Below, piece after piece: positions 51,185 to 62,029 of a stretch of DNA of 64,000 bases. The translations under genes were made by a program, and so were the position numbers. The stretch is taken from positions 78,846,850 through 78,910,849 of the forward strand of contig NC_135507.1 of the NCBI RefSeq assembly GCF_052857255.1. Direction: 5' to 3'. Source of the DNA: Amblyomma americanum. Its lineage: Eukaryota > Arthropoda > Arachnida > Ixodida > Ixodidae. Within the stretch, counting starts at the first letter, position 1, and each line of letters opens with the position of its first letter. The notes under the pieces were generated by a model. It had not been told where the DNA came from and did no database searches. It saw only the letters and a list, made by a program, of their open reading frames with translations.

Positions 51185-52080
51185 CGCTACCCAAGAACAT
51201 GCTCCCTGGCGACACGACGCACGCAGTCAACGCAAAACCCGAGCATTGGATTTATATCGTGCCGACGAACACGCACACGCAAGACACGTGGACGCGGCAG
51301 GGCAAGATGACACAACCTACGTGGTCCGTGCAACCACGCCGCAATCTACCCTTATCTCCACCGCAGCGGTGCGTGCCCTCTCCCCCACCGCAGAGGAAGA
51401 GACAGCGATAGCGCTGTCCCTAGCTGACCGCCGTACGCGCACTGCCCTCAGTGACTCAATACGAGCAATCTTAAATTACACGGCAGGCTGCATCTGGATT
51501 CCTGTCGCACGCATCCTGCGCGGCTGCACTCCCGGCTGCTAAATTAACCCAATCTATGTACCCGCCCGCGCTGGCAACGCTGGAAACAAAGGGGCCGAGC
51601 GACTTGCCCAGGGATTAACAACCCGGGCATCTAGCCCCACGGATCCAGGCGCCATCGCTCAAGCCCCCTACCTTTTGCCCGCGTCACCAATTTTCATAAA
51701 GAGACGAGACGCCGATTCCCGCCTCGACCGAGCACAGACCATCCTGCTTCACAAATTCCGGATGCACTCCATTCTTAGACAGTCAAGGCTATCACTAATC
51801 ACCAATGAGGAATATGAACCCACATGCCCAAATTACCACCACTGATAGCCCGCCGCTCAGGCGCACATAATTTGGGGAGGGAAAATATCCTGCCCCCACG
51901 TGCCCACCTGCCAGCATCCTCTGCTGAAAGCTGGGACCAACTCCACACCGAGCCCGACAAGATCACTCAACTTGCACTGATTTTATGGGCCCAAGACGTC
52001 TCCTCCATCTGGGGCCACACAGGACTCACTTGCCCTAATTCCCGACACCTGTGGCGACTAAAGTTTCTCTCTCTCTCTTT
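51185..52080 (+). mobile_element. LINE RNase H/C-terminal fragment (plus)
   Basis: The frame 51246-51542 reads TTPQSTLISTAAVRALSPTA, then EEETAIALSLADRRTRTALS (RNase H second acidic helix and Asp region). Then in another frame IYVPARAGNAGNKGAERLAQ (the 'VP.H....GNE.AD' motif, decayed), and finally a NEEYEPTCPNY zinc-region remnant. Broken frames; 5'-truncated I-like LINE. Confidence 0.6.
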
Positions 52081-52149
52081 CTTCACTTATTTCAATCTCG
52101 ATGGCCCTCCGATATTTTGTGCCAAAATGAACACTACGGGCATTAAAGT

Positions 52150-52155
52150 AATAAT

Positions 52156-52188
<33 letters not shown>

Positions 52189-52485
52189 TGGCTTGGGGAA
52201 AAGTAAATGGCGCAGTATCTGTTTCATATATCGTTGGACACCTGAACACCGCCGAAAGAGAAGGCATTAAGGAGTGAGTGAAAGAAGAAAGAGGTGCCAT
52301 AGTGGAGTGCTCCAGGTTAATTTCGACCACCTGGGGATCTTTAAAGTGCACTGATATCGCACCGCACACGGGCGCGTTAGCGTTTTGCCTCCTTAAGAAC
52401 GCAGCTGCCGCGGTCAGGTTCGACCCCGGAAACTCGGGATCAGTACCTGAGCGCGCTAACCCCTGAGCCACCGCTGCAGGTTTAC
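52150..52485 (-). repeat. Full-length SINE, type A (minus)
   Basis: (ATT)n tail at 52150-52190, 'GGAAAAGTAAATGGCGCAGT', 'AGAGGTGCCATAGTGGAG', GTGCACTGATATCGCAC, box B region 'GGTTCGACCCCGG', and head 'GCTAACCCCTGAGCCACCG'. Confidence 0.9.
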
Positions 52486-52489
52486 AATA

Positions 52490-53415
52490 ATGCGACATAT
52501 AAAGCTTTCGCCTTGGAATAAAGTTCATTAATAGAAGCGCATGGCTATATTAGCGCTCATAAAATGGCTTTCTACGCATGACACGCACCACTTCTCTTAG
52601 GGGTCGACGTCGCTTGTATCTAGCCACTCCATCATGAACAACTTCAGATTCCTGCTGACATAGTAGGCGAATCATCTTGTACTACCCGAAGTAGCGGCGA
52701 AAACATTTCCACTCTGTCCACAGTGGCGAATGGGCGTCCTAACAAAGACTCGGTGTAGCTGGCTTGTATTCTGCGTGGCGTCGACGTCGATTGTAGTGTG
52801 AATCTTAGGTGCGCTACTCGTCTTGAATGCTCAACCAGACATCGGTGTTTTTCTGCGCACTGCATACGCTAAAATGAAAGGTTCAAAAATTTAGTGAGGT
52901 GTCCTGTTTCACACTCCCTTTTATGATATGAGTGCGCTAGATTACAGCTGCTCTCTTTTTTGCTTCCATGTGGGCGTATTCGTGTTTGGAGAGAAGTGCA
53001 GGGCCCGTATTCCTAGTTTGTGTCGGTGACCCAGCACCAGGTAGGTATTTGAAAGGCAGAAAAGAACGTGTCTTGAACACCAAGCCTGAAGAACCGCAAA
53101 TGGAGCCGGATGCTTATTTGATTAGGTACCGCTAGCTAATGTATTCAGCGCACGAAAAATTAGTGGTCCAGTAATAGGCTTCTGCTCAACAAATTCAATG
53201 TCTAAGTGGAACCCTTGCTTGCTTTCAACGCTGATTGTGTACTGGGCGCCGTTGCATCGAAGTTTTATTCAATGTCACATTAGAATATGAGATTTACAGG
53301 GAGCGGAGATATCATTGTTACTCTTCATTTTGATTTACCCTGTTGACGCGCCGCAAAAAAATAAAATAAAAATAAAAGCCGTGCGCTGTACAATGAAAAT
53401 TGGCCTTTGAAAAAT
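52490..53415. other. Non-coding stretch, nothing recognised
   Basis: Contains two 'GGCGTCGACGTCG.TTGTA' like scraps at 52605 and 52780, but no gene, RNA or recognised repeat. A 73-codon minus frame is unsupported. Confidence 0.4.
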
Positions 53416-53420
53416 AGGTT

Positions 53421-53735
53421 ACCCGCCGCTGTGGCTCAGTGGTTACGGCGCTCGTCTATTGAGCAGGAGCACCAAGGTTCAAACGCGACCACGGCGGCTG
53501 CGTTTTTATGGAGTCATAACGCTAAGGCGCCCGTGTGCTGTGCGATGTCGGTGTACGTGAAAGATCCCGTGTGGTCGAAATTATTCCGGAGCCCTCCATA
53601 CGGCACCTCTTTCGTCCTTTCTTCTTTCACTTCCGCCTTCATCCCTTCTTTTACGGCGCGGTTTAGGTGTCCGCCAATATATCAGACAGATACTGCGCCA
53701 TTTCCTTTCCACGAAAACCGATTATTAATACTATT
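53421..53735 (+). repeat. SINE, type A (plus)
   Basis: Head CCGCCGCTGTGGCTCAGTGG, box B-like AAGGTTCAAACGC (mutated), body GCGTTTTTATGGAGTCATAACG, GTGTACGTGAAAGATCCC, end 'CAGATACTGCGCCATTTCC'. Full length, diverged. Inverted pair with the next. Confidence 0.85.
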
Positions 53736-53737
53736 AA

Positions 53738-53925
53738 AGACAGGTTGTTTTAGGAAAGGAAACGGTGCAAGAATTGTATACTCCCGGTGGACACCTAACC
53801 GCACCGTAAGAGAAAGGAGGAAAGTGGCAGTGAAAGAAGAAATAAAGAGTTGCTGTAGTAGAGGGCCCCGGAATAATTTAGACCGCCTATGCATCTTTAA
53901 TAGCACAGAACACGGGCGCCTTGTC
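53738..53925 (-). repeat. SINE fragment (minus)
   Basis: 'GGTTGTTTTAGGAAAGG', 'GACACCTAACCGCACCGTAAG', 'GAGTTGCTGTAGTAGAGGGC', 'ACGGGCGCCTTGTC'. Head missing. Tail-to-tail with the previous SINE. Confidence 0.8.
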
Positions 53926-53985
53926 TTTCCTATACACTACCATTTTCATTATACTACAAGAACAGGGCAAAACTGAAAACAAAAT

Positions 53986-54165
53986 TTGTTCAGTGCACGT
54001 TAAAGATTCCCAGGTGCTAAAAATTATTCTGGAGCCCTTCACTACGGCACGACTTACTTTCTTCTGTCAGTTTCTTCTTTATCCCTTCCCTTACGGAGTG
54101 GTTTAGGTGTCCGTCGAGATGTGAGATACTGCGCCATTTCCTTTCTCCAACAACCAAAACGTTGT
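53986..54165 (+). repeat. SINE 3' fragment (plus)
   Basis: Starts GTGCACGTTAAAGATTCCC and ends GATACTGCGCCATTTCC. Head missing. Confidence 0.8.
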
Positions 54166-54182
54166 CAACGCCAATGAACGCC

Positions 54183-54275
54183 CCGGGTTCGAACCCGACC
54201 GCGGCGGCTGCGTTTTTATGGAGGAAAAACGCTAAGGCGCCCGTGTGCTGTGCGATGTCAGTGCACGTTAAAGAT
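54183..54275 (+). repeat. SINE with its own target duplication, left piece
   Basis: AATGAACGCC at 54173-54182 is repeated at 60627-60636. The SINE starts inside box B (CCGGGTTCGAACCCGACC), so it is 5'-truncated, and stops at GTGCACGTTAAAGAT where LINE K is inserted. The right piece is 60445-60626. Total length 275 bp without the insert. Confidence 0.92.
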
Positions 54276-54642
54276 GGTGGTGGTGGTAGTGGTTTTATTA
54301 AAAATAATAGTAAAAAGAAAAGAAAAGATTTTTGCTAGCCCCGGCATCTGCCATCGATACTGAAGCACCTGAGCTGGGGCAGCGGAAATAAAGGACAGCA
54401 GGCAGAATGGAGAAATGAAATGAAAGAGGTGAGGGGACAGGAATAGAGGACAGGGGGAGAAGTAATATGTACAAACTATTTACACAATAAGTAATGTGTC
54501 CAGGTTGTGCGCGTGATTAGTTCATTTTAGAGGAATTAAATCACACACGCGCACAGCACTGTGTAGGTTACAACTGGAGTGGGGCGTCCAGTTATTAATC
54601 GTTCAAGGTAGAACTCGCGGAGCGTTCGGTCACTGCGTGTAA
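54276..54642 (-). other. LINE K 3' UTR
   Basis: 367 bp after the ORF2 stop, ending with TAATAAAACCACTACC and a run of ACC triplets. No AATAAA at a normal distance before a poly(A) tail; the triplet tail is the element's own end. The same sequence is found at 34998-35632. Confidence 0.8.
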
Positions 54643-57600
54643 CTACCTGACGGAGAACAGACGGGACGTCAAGCCCGTGTGTTCGAGGAATGCACAGAGG
54701 CTCACCAAAGTTCGCTCACGAGTGCGCGCACTGCCCTGCGGCCACAATAGCGTCTTGATGGAGTCTGGTAGTATGCCCTGCGCCCTATAGGCCGCGAGCA
54801 TATCGCGACGAGCATCGGCGAACGCGGAGCAGCGAAGGAACAGATGTTCTAGTGTTTCCACTGCACCGCATCCGTCACACACATCACTCGTCGCGATTCC
54901 GTGACGCACCCGTCGTTCCCCGGGCCACACGCAGCCAATGCGCGCGCGGAGGACCATTGCACGTTGTGACCGTGTAAGTGCGCGACAGCCGGTGACACTG
55001 TCGATGCGCTCACCTCCCGCGATGCGTGGGTCGGGGTGCTGCTTTCGGAGATGGTCGTGAATGGCCGCACGCACGTCCTCCAGCGCAAGGGGCAGATCGC
55101 TGGCAGGTAGTTGGTGTGCAGCGGTCGCGAGGTCGTCAGCTTCTTCGTTGCCGGCGATGCCGCAGTGACCGGGCACCCACTGTGCACGCACGGCACAACC
55201 TCTCTGCGCGAGGCGCTCGATGCGCGAGCGAATTTCCCGCACTAGTGGGGTACCGCGGCCGTTAGATTGCAGGCGGCTGAGGGCGGCGCGGGAGTCGCAC
55301 AGCAGAGCACTCCTGGGCGGCGGAGGGCCGAGGGTGAGCAGCAGGTCCAGCCCGAGCCGGATCCCCATCAACTCCGCCGTGGTGGAGGAGCCCAGGAAGG
55401 TTGCGTGTTGCTGGCTGTGCAGTCGCAGGGCGGGGATGGTGGCCGCCGCAGCAAGGGAGCAGCTGTCGCGGGCCACTGAGCCGTCGGTGTACACGAGGAG
55501 ATGGTCCTGGAGCTCCTCGTGTATGACGGCTCTGGCCAGCTGCTGCACAGCGCAGAGGGGTGTGCTCCACTTTCCCGCGATGCCGACGATCTCTCGCTGT
55601 ACCTCCGAGGCAGCAGGCCAGGGCGCGCAGGAGCCGTAGGGGGGTGGGCCTTGGGTCAATTGCTCATACTCGAGCAGCGCCGCGCCCATTCGTGAGCGCG
55701 GGTGCGAGCGCATACGCTGCACCAGCGAGCCGCCGTCCGGTGCGCGGTGAAACCGGTCGATGTGATTCAGTGCCCTGCGCGCTGCTTGGAGCTCAAGGGG
55801 CCACGCTCCTGCCTCGGCCAACGTTGCGGCGCACTGCGAGTTTTTGGGCAGGCCTAGGCACACGCGCAGGGACTTGCGGTGCTGAAGCTCGAGCCTCTTC
55901 CAGCACGGCTTGCGCACCGTGACGAGCGGCAGCGCATAGAGCACCGCCCCCAAAGCTGCGGCATTGTATAGACGCAGCGCGGCTTGCTGGGAGATGCCCT
56001 GGCCTCGAGCGGTGAGCTTGTGCACGGCGGCGGTGATCCTCTTCATCTGCAGACAGGCCTTGGTCGCCGCGGGGCGGAAGGAAAGGCGCCAGTCGATGTC
56101 CAGGCCAAGGTACCGCACCAATTTACGCCAAGGAATCGGAGTCCCGTCCAGTGACAGTGGCGCAAGGTGCGCGCGCGAGCGTGAAACGCAGGCCATGGCC
56201 ACCGATTTGTCCGCGCTCAGCGACAGACCAAGGCCGCGCAAGCTGGCATCGATTGCGGTCAGGGCTCCCTGAAGGCACCCCCGCACGCGGAACGCCTCGC
56301 CCGGTGGTCCCCGGCACCACACAGCTATGTCGTCTGCATATATGGACATGTACACATGGTGTCGCCCGCTCGTGGGGAGGGAGGCCGGCACCACCGACAT
56401 GGCCACATTAAACAGAAATGGTGATAGGACAGAGCCCTGCGGCACGCCCATGTCGACCGGGCGAGGCTTCGAGAGCTTACCCCCTACTCGTACGCGCATG
56501 GTGCGCCCGCTCAGGAAGCCATGAACGTATCGCAAAAGGCGCCCGCTCACACCGGCCCCCTCAAGCACCGCGAGAATTGGTGCGCCTTGAACTTTGTCAA
56601 AAGCGCCCGAGACGTCCAGCAGCAGCAGCAGCGCAACCTGGCCTGCCGCCCTGGCATGCTCCAGCGCTGTAACAACGTCCGATATAGAATCAGCCGTGCA
56701 CCGCATCCCACGGAAACCCGTCTGCCGCTCGTCAAACAAATCAGCCTCCGCAGCCCGCTCGTTCAGACGCTACAACGCCATATGCTCCATGAGCTTACCT
56801 GCCGCCGATGTTAATGGCACTGGCCGGTATCCGCTCAGCTCCGTAGGTGGGCGCCCTGCCTTTCGGATGGGACAAACGACCGTGGTTCGCCAATCCTCCG
56901 GTAGCTCCCCGCGTTCCCACACCAGGTTGATCTGCTGCAGGAGGATCTGTCGTTGCTGCGCATCCAGGTTTCGCAGCATTTGGTATGTCACCCCGTCCGG
57001 TCCGGGCGCCGAGCGGCGGCGGCAGCGCTGCAGCGCATTGTTCAATTCCGCCGCGGTGAACGGCGCATCACATGGACCTTCCGAGGCGACGGGCGAGGGA
57101 CTGGCGTCGCTTCTGGGGCTCTCAGGAGCAGCTATGTTAGCGGCGTTTGCGGGGCAGGGCGGCGCGAACCGATCGGCAAACCGCTCTGCCAATTCTACAA
57201 AGCTGAGCCCGCTGGAGATTGCGAGGGCGGCCAGCGGTTGACGGTTTGCCTGTGGTTCGGTGATGCGCCGCAGGGTGTCAAACAGCCTCCGCGAGCTGAC
57301 ATCTTCCTCCATCCTTTGGCATAGTGAAGCCCACTGCCGGCGGTATAGCTTGTTGGCGTGGCGGCGCGCTGCTGCGTCCAAGCGGTTGTAGACAGTCCAG
57401 TCGGCGGCTCTGTCAGTCCGTCGCGCCCGTCGCTCTGCGCAATCTCTCTTCTCGCGCAGATTCAGCAACTTCATATCAGGTGTGGGCTGCCCTGCCCTTA
57501 CCTCTGCTCGTTGGGTGGCTGCGAGAGCGCTTCGGACTAGACTTGAAAAGAAATCTGCGCCAGTGGCCGCCGCCTCGTCGACCGCCCGCCTGAACGCACT

Positions 57601-58380
57601 ATAGTGGGTAATGGAGTAGGCACGTTTGGGGCGCGCCTCCATCGCAGTGGGTTCAATTAGGATGGAGTAATGATCCGAGCCCCAGAGAGATGGTGATCGG
57701 CGCCATGTCGCCTCGATGCCTCTGGATGCGAAGGCAACGTCGATGCAGGAGCCGGTTGTTCCGCGTCGTCGAAAGGTGGGCTCGCCGGTGTTCAAGGGGG
57801 TGATTCCCAGCTGCGTTGCTGCGTCGTGCAGGTCGTCTCCCTGCGCGGAGTGGCGCGCACTGCCCCACGCACTATGCTGGGCGTTAAAATCACCACAGAT
57901 GATTTGGCGCGGGGCACAGCACGAAGACACAGCACGAAAACACAGCGCGTTCCACGCGACAGCTGGACGCACATAAACACTGGCCACCGACGTGTCAATA
58001 CCACCGACGCGCACTGTCACCACCACGCACTCCTGGGCGTCAGATGTCGCCGCCGCCGAGCCGACGAGGGTGTGCTGGACGTCCTGCCGCACGTATATCG
58101 CGCACCTTGATTTCCCGGGGCGATGAGATGTGACACAACAGGGCACTCTAGCACAGGTGGGTTCCTCGCACGTGGTGGCTGAGTGGTAGCCAATATAGCC
58201 AGGTAGCCGCATCTGGGGCTCCCCGTCATGTGAACGTACGTACGTCTCCTGCAGCGCGATAACTTCCGGCGAATCCTGTGCGATGCGAACTCGCATTTCG
58301 GCGTACCGCGCCGCAAGTGAGCGCACGTTCCACTGCAGGATGGATGGTATGCGGGAGGGAGTCCGGCGGCTAGCCATCAT
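54643..58380 (-). pseudogene. LINE K ORF2: endonuclease, RT, RNase H (single TAG stop)
   Basis: A 1,245-codon frame, open except for TAG at 56770-56772 (HMAL-stop-RLNERA; CAG or CGG to TAG would explain it). Endonuclease: SILQWNVRSLAARYAEMRV, ALQETYV, IICGDFNAQHSAWG, GSDHYSIL. RT: CRRRSAPGPDGVTYQML, TGFRGMRCTADS, LLDVSGAFDKV, GVPQGSVLSPFLFNVAM, SIYADDIAVW. RNase H: LVYTDGSVARDSC, ELMGIRLGLD, LLCDSRAAL, QWVPGHCGIAGNEEADDLA. Zinc region: CDGCGAVETLEHLFLRC. All catalytic acids are kept. Start ATG 58380 (MMASRRTPSRIPS) lies about 100 bp after the ORF1 end. The protein would nick DNA, prime and copy the element RNA. Confidence 0.92.
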
Positions 58381-58479
58381 GCTGGCTTATCTGTGCGGGA
58401 GCACCCGCTGCTTCTAAGCAAGCCCGGTGTCGATCGGTGCCCTCCGGGAAAAGTGCGCTGAGGGCGCGCAACGCCAGAT

Positions 58480-60349
58480 TTAGGCGCGCGATCTCCGCGT
58501 CCCGTGCGTCAGGGGGCTGGCCGGCTCGGGCCGCGCTGTACGGGACGCCGGGCAACCGGATCGCCGCTGCCGCTGCCGGCGCTGCCGTTGCTTCTGTGTC
58601 TGCTGCTGCTGCTGCTGGGGTGTTCCCCTGACGACCTGCGCATAAGAAAGAGCGCGCGGCGTCTGCTGATGTTGCTGGGCTGGGGCCGCTGTCTCAGCCT
58701 GGACGACGGCTCGGACAACCCGCCTGGACATCGGGGCCATGGATGTGGCCGCCATTAAAGTGGCCACGTGACGCTCTCGCTGCCAGTGCGGGCACGCTGG
58801 GTCAATGGCTGCGTGCCGCCCCCCGCAGTTAATGCAGCGGGACTTGCTCGCGCAGGTACCAGGCTCGTGTGGCCCGCCGCAGCGCGTGCATCGGGCAGGA
58901 GCACGACACACCTCAGTGGCATGCCCCAGGCTGGCGCACTTGGCACACTGGAGCGGCCGGGGACGGCAGGGGCGGACCGCGAGCCTGCGCTTGAATATGG
59001 TGATGAACGCCGGGGGTGTCGGCGCCGCAAAACGGAGAGCGAGTGTGCTGCCCGACAGAGACGCCGACACCACCGGTACCGTTGACTCCGCCGCCGCTAG
59101 CAGCTCCTCCGCCGTCCTGCGCCCGTCCACAGCGAAGACCAGGCCGGAGCTTTGATTCCGAGAAGGAGGCTCCTTGGCGCAGACCGGCACGCCGCGGATG
59201 ACGGCCGTGGCTAGCAGGGCCTGGAGAGCTCGCTGCTCCCCGCGTCCACTGCCACCACATTCCGCCGCATGTTTACCAGGACGGCGAGGACGCCCGGGCG
59301 GGATCCGATCTCCTCGGCCAACTCCCAGCCCTGTTCCCTGGTGAAGGCGGTGCCCCGGTTCGCCGGCCGAAACAGCACCGTCCCCACCAGGCTGGACGGG
59401 ACCTCCACGGCAGCCGTGGCTCGCTCCAGGGCAGCTCTCCGACGCCGCTGCGCCTTGGTAGTGATAATGCGCCACGGGACCAGGCTGGCCCCAGCATCAG
59501 CGTCGCCGCTGCCTGCGGGGCATTGCTGCGGCGCGCCGCGGAGTTGGGCGCGCTCGGTGCCAGCAGACGAAGCCCCAGCCGCAGCCTGGTCTCGTGCGGC
59601 GGGATTTGGTGAGGTCGCACCCGTTTTTCTTTCGGACGCCGTCGCCCCACCAGCAACAGCAGCAGCATCAGCAGCAGGCTGGAGGTGGGCTCCATGGGGC
59701 TCCTGCTGGGAAGGCCCTGCTCCTTCGAGTGTGGAGGGAGAGGGAACAGTGACGGGGGGGGCCTTCGAGCTTCCCGCTTGGCCACCGCGATGTCCCTTTT
59801 GGTTTCCGAGTCCCTCTCCTCCTCGGACCCCGTTGAGCGTCGCCGTTTCCGGAGAGCAGACTCGTCCATTGGGGTGCACATGATCTCCTCGGCTGCAGGT
59901 GTCCGCGGTGAGCCCGCAGCAGTAGCATCAGGGGGAGAGGGCATCACAGCCGGTTCCCCAGGAGCAGCAATGGCAGCAGGAAGCGCAGGGGTGGCCAGAA
60001 ATGGCGGGGAGGGAGCCGCCATGGAGTTCTGCGTCTGGTGAGCGAGCGCCATGGCGTCCCGCAAGGCTAGAACGCGTGGGTCCGCCGGCGACACGTCCAA
60101 GGTCCCGATGACGGACTCAAGGTTCTCCGAGGTGGTGATGAGCGCCGCCGTCAGGCACCTCACCGTGTCCCGCAGATCAGCGATCTCGGCCTGCATTCGC
60201 CGAATGGTGCTGGACGACCTTCCTCTGGACGGCGTTCGTCTCCGTGATCGTGAGCGAGAGCGGCCTGCCCTTCGTTGCTGATTGTCACCGCCAAACACAG
60301 GCCTTCGCTTGTTCACGGTGTCTGTGGCCTCCATGGGGAGACCCCGCAA
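58480..60349 (-). pseudogene. LINE K ORF1, gag-like (two one-base frameshifts)
   Basis: ATG 60349 (or internal MEATDTVNKRRPVF) opens an Arg/Ser-rich start and a coiled-coil-like AEIADLRDTVRCLTAALI. The frame slips at a C8 run (plus G8, 59754-59761) into SSKAPPVTVPSPSTLEGAG and on to TREQGWELAEEIGSRPGVLA and VNMRRNVVAVDAG. It slips again near 59236 into ALLATAVIRGVPVCAKEPP. Three zinc knuckles follow: CAKCASLGHATEVC, CTRCGGPHEPGTC and CINCGGRHAAIDPAC. It ends Gln/Arg-rich at 58480. Each break is repaired by one base. Joined, it would have about 620 codons. Confidence 0.85.
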
Positions 60350-60444
60350 CGCCGCGAAGCCTTAGGCCCAGCGTCCGAAGGAGCAGAGAGCTAAAAAACA
60401 CGTCCGCTCGCTTCGAACGCCCACCGAAGAATCCCGTTAAAGAT

Positions 60445-60626
60445 CCCCAGGTGGTCGAAATTATTCTGGAGCCCTCCACTACGGCACCTCTCTCTTCCTT
60501 TCTTCTTTCACTCCCTCCTTTATCTCTTTCCTTCCTGCGCGGTTCAGGTGTCCAACGATATATGAGACAGATACTGCGCCATTTCCTTTCCCCCCAAAAC
60601 CAATTATTATTATTGTTATTATTATT
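60445..60626 (+). repeat. SINE right piece (after LINE K)
   Basis: Continues from 54275: CCCCAGGTGGTCGAAATTATT, GGCACCTCTCTCTTCC, GATACTGCGCCATTTCC, then an (ATT)n tail up to the target duplication AATGAACGCC at 60627-60636. Confidence 0.92.
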
Positions 60627-60639
60627 AATGAACGCCGGC

Positions 60640-61055
60640 GGCTCACTTGTTTCGTTTGCTTATTGAGGAAAGGAATGGGCGCTGTAACTGCCTCAAATAC
60701 CTCGGTGGCCACTCGAAACGCGCCGTAAAGGCAGGGATGAATATGAGCGAGCGAAAAAAGGAAGAGGACTGAAAACTGGATTTTGAGGAAAGGCGTAGCG
60801 CGGCACAGCGGGGTAACACTTGTGGCTCGGTGCAACGAGTGGTGAATGCTTAGTACACAAGTGACGCTTAACTGAATTGCGCCGCTGGCTTGCGTAGTGT
60901 AGCTTTCCCTACAAAATTTATTTACACACGTGCAATTCAATCAGCAACGCGATACATGAACATTCACACTAGGACACCGGATTAGAATAAAAATTCAGGG
61001 GGCCACATTTTTGAACTAAAGTGCAGTTAGGCGAAAGCCTTTAGCGCGTTGTTGC
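60640..61055. other. SINE-like scraps, otherwise nothing
   Basis: Two minus-strand tail-like pieces ('GAGGAAAGGAATGGGCGC...ACCTCGGTGGCCACTCGAAACGCGCCGTAA' region at 60664-60730, and 'TTTTGAGGAAAGGCGTAGCG') resemble SINE ends. No gene. Confidence 0.45.
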
Positions 61056-61059
61056 TGCT

Positions 61060-61515
61060 TTTGTCACTTATGTGTGGTTAAGATGTTAAGGACACAACTG
61101 TTTGTGAATCTTGAATGCTGGCGACACAGGAGGGCGTTTGGGAGGTATCCGTCTGATTCGACGCCATCCCACACTCTCCAGCGTCCTAGCCAGAGAGAAC
61201 TACATATGAGTTTGCAGGAAATAATATATTGGAGCCGCCTCCACGCGATAGCTTCTCTATTATTTAGGCCAACATCTAGCGGGGGTACCAGTCTACCTCC
61301 CAATTTACAATGGTCGATGATCTCCCCTCCGTTTTGCTGGCACTCGTCGTATGCCCAGTGTGCGGGGGGCCCCTACGGCTACTCGGAAGTTAGCTAGCGA
61401 TAGCTCGTGAGCCGCCTCATTGCCGTGGACGGAAACTTGCGCGGGTGTCCAAATTAACTGAATATTCCTATTCAACGTTCTTTGGGTGAGAACTTTGGCC
61501 GCTTCCAGTGACATC
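61060..61515 (-). pseudogene. LINE RNase H fragment, inverted 5' piece
   Basis: Minus frame 61514-61305: SLEAAKVLTQRTLNRNIQLI, then WTPAQVSVHGNEAAHELSLA (RNase H 'WTPAHVS..GNE.AHELA'). It continues to IAWRRLQ near 61250. The rest of the same LINE tail lies on the plus strand at 61620-62010, so the 5' piece is inverted. Confidence 0.7.
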
Positions 61516-61619
61516 CTCTCCTTTCAAAAACATTGGACGCTTGTTTTCTGTCGCTTAATTTAACCTTGGCTTCCGTTCCTACACCAGCGAGCGCTATCGC
61601 AACTCCCTCCTAAGTCTCT

Positions 61620-61977
61620 ATGTTGCGGCCCCGGATGGTCTGGGCGTTTCACGTGCTGCCATAACTTAGGGATAAGGATCACTGGAAACAATGTGGGGCG
61701 AGAGGGACCATCGACCACATAAATTGGTCGTGCCTACAATCACCATTCGTGGGACAAAATACAGTAAGTAGAGAAGCCTTGGAGACCTTGCTGCAAAGCA
61801 CGGATCCTTCCATCCGGCGACGCACCATCCATCCGGCGGAAGAGGCCGCAAAATTCCTAAGGCTGCCAGTGAGCCTCTAATCCGCGGGCGCACGACTCCC
61901 CGTCTTCCCAGGCCTGCGTGCCATCGGCTGGGAGGGAGGCGTATTTTTTCTGATGGAAATAAGAGTTGTTTCAATCG

Positions 61978-62010
<33 letters not shown>
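61620..62010 (+). mobile_element. LINE 3' end with (AATC)n tail
   Basis: Plus-strand remains of a C-terminal 'GPSTT...W.C' and 'SIRR...AEEAAKFLRLPVSL' stop region, then a short 3' UTR with GATGGAAATAAGAGTTGTTTC followed by (AATC)n at 61975-62010. Pairs with the inverted 5' piece at 61060-61515. Confidence 0.65.
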
Positions 62011-62011
<1 letters not shown>

Positions 62012-62029
62012 TTTTTCCTGCGAAAAGAT

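Larger units (their letters stand above)
54276..60434 (-). mobile_element. Full-length LINE 'K' (minus), 10-bp target duplication
   Basis: A 6,159-bp non-LTR retrotransposon flanked by CGTTAAAGAT (54266-54275, 60435-60444), inserted in a SINE. Order on minus: 5' UTR (60434-60350), ORF1 (60349 to about 58480, two frameshifts), ORF2 (58380-54643, one TAG), and a 3' UTR (54642-54276) ending in an ACCACCACCACCATC tail. GC-rich compared with its surroundings. Nearly intact, so probably recent. A truncated relative lies at 34998-35632. Confidence 0.92.

Noticed and set aside
59269..59883. 204-codon plus frame across LINE K ORF1
   Set aside because: Shadow of the GC-rich minus-strand ORF1; no motifs.
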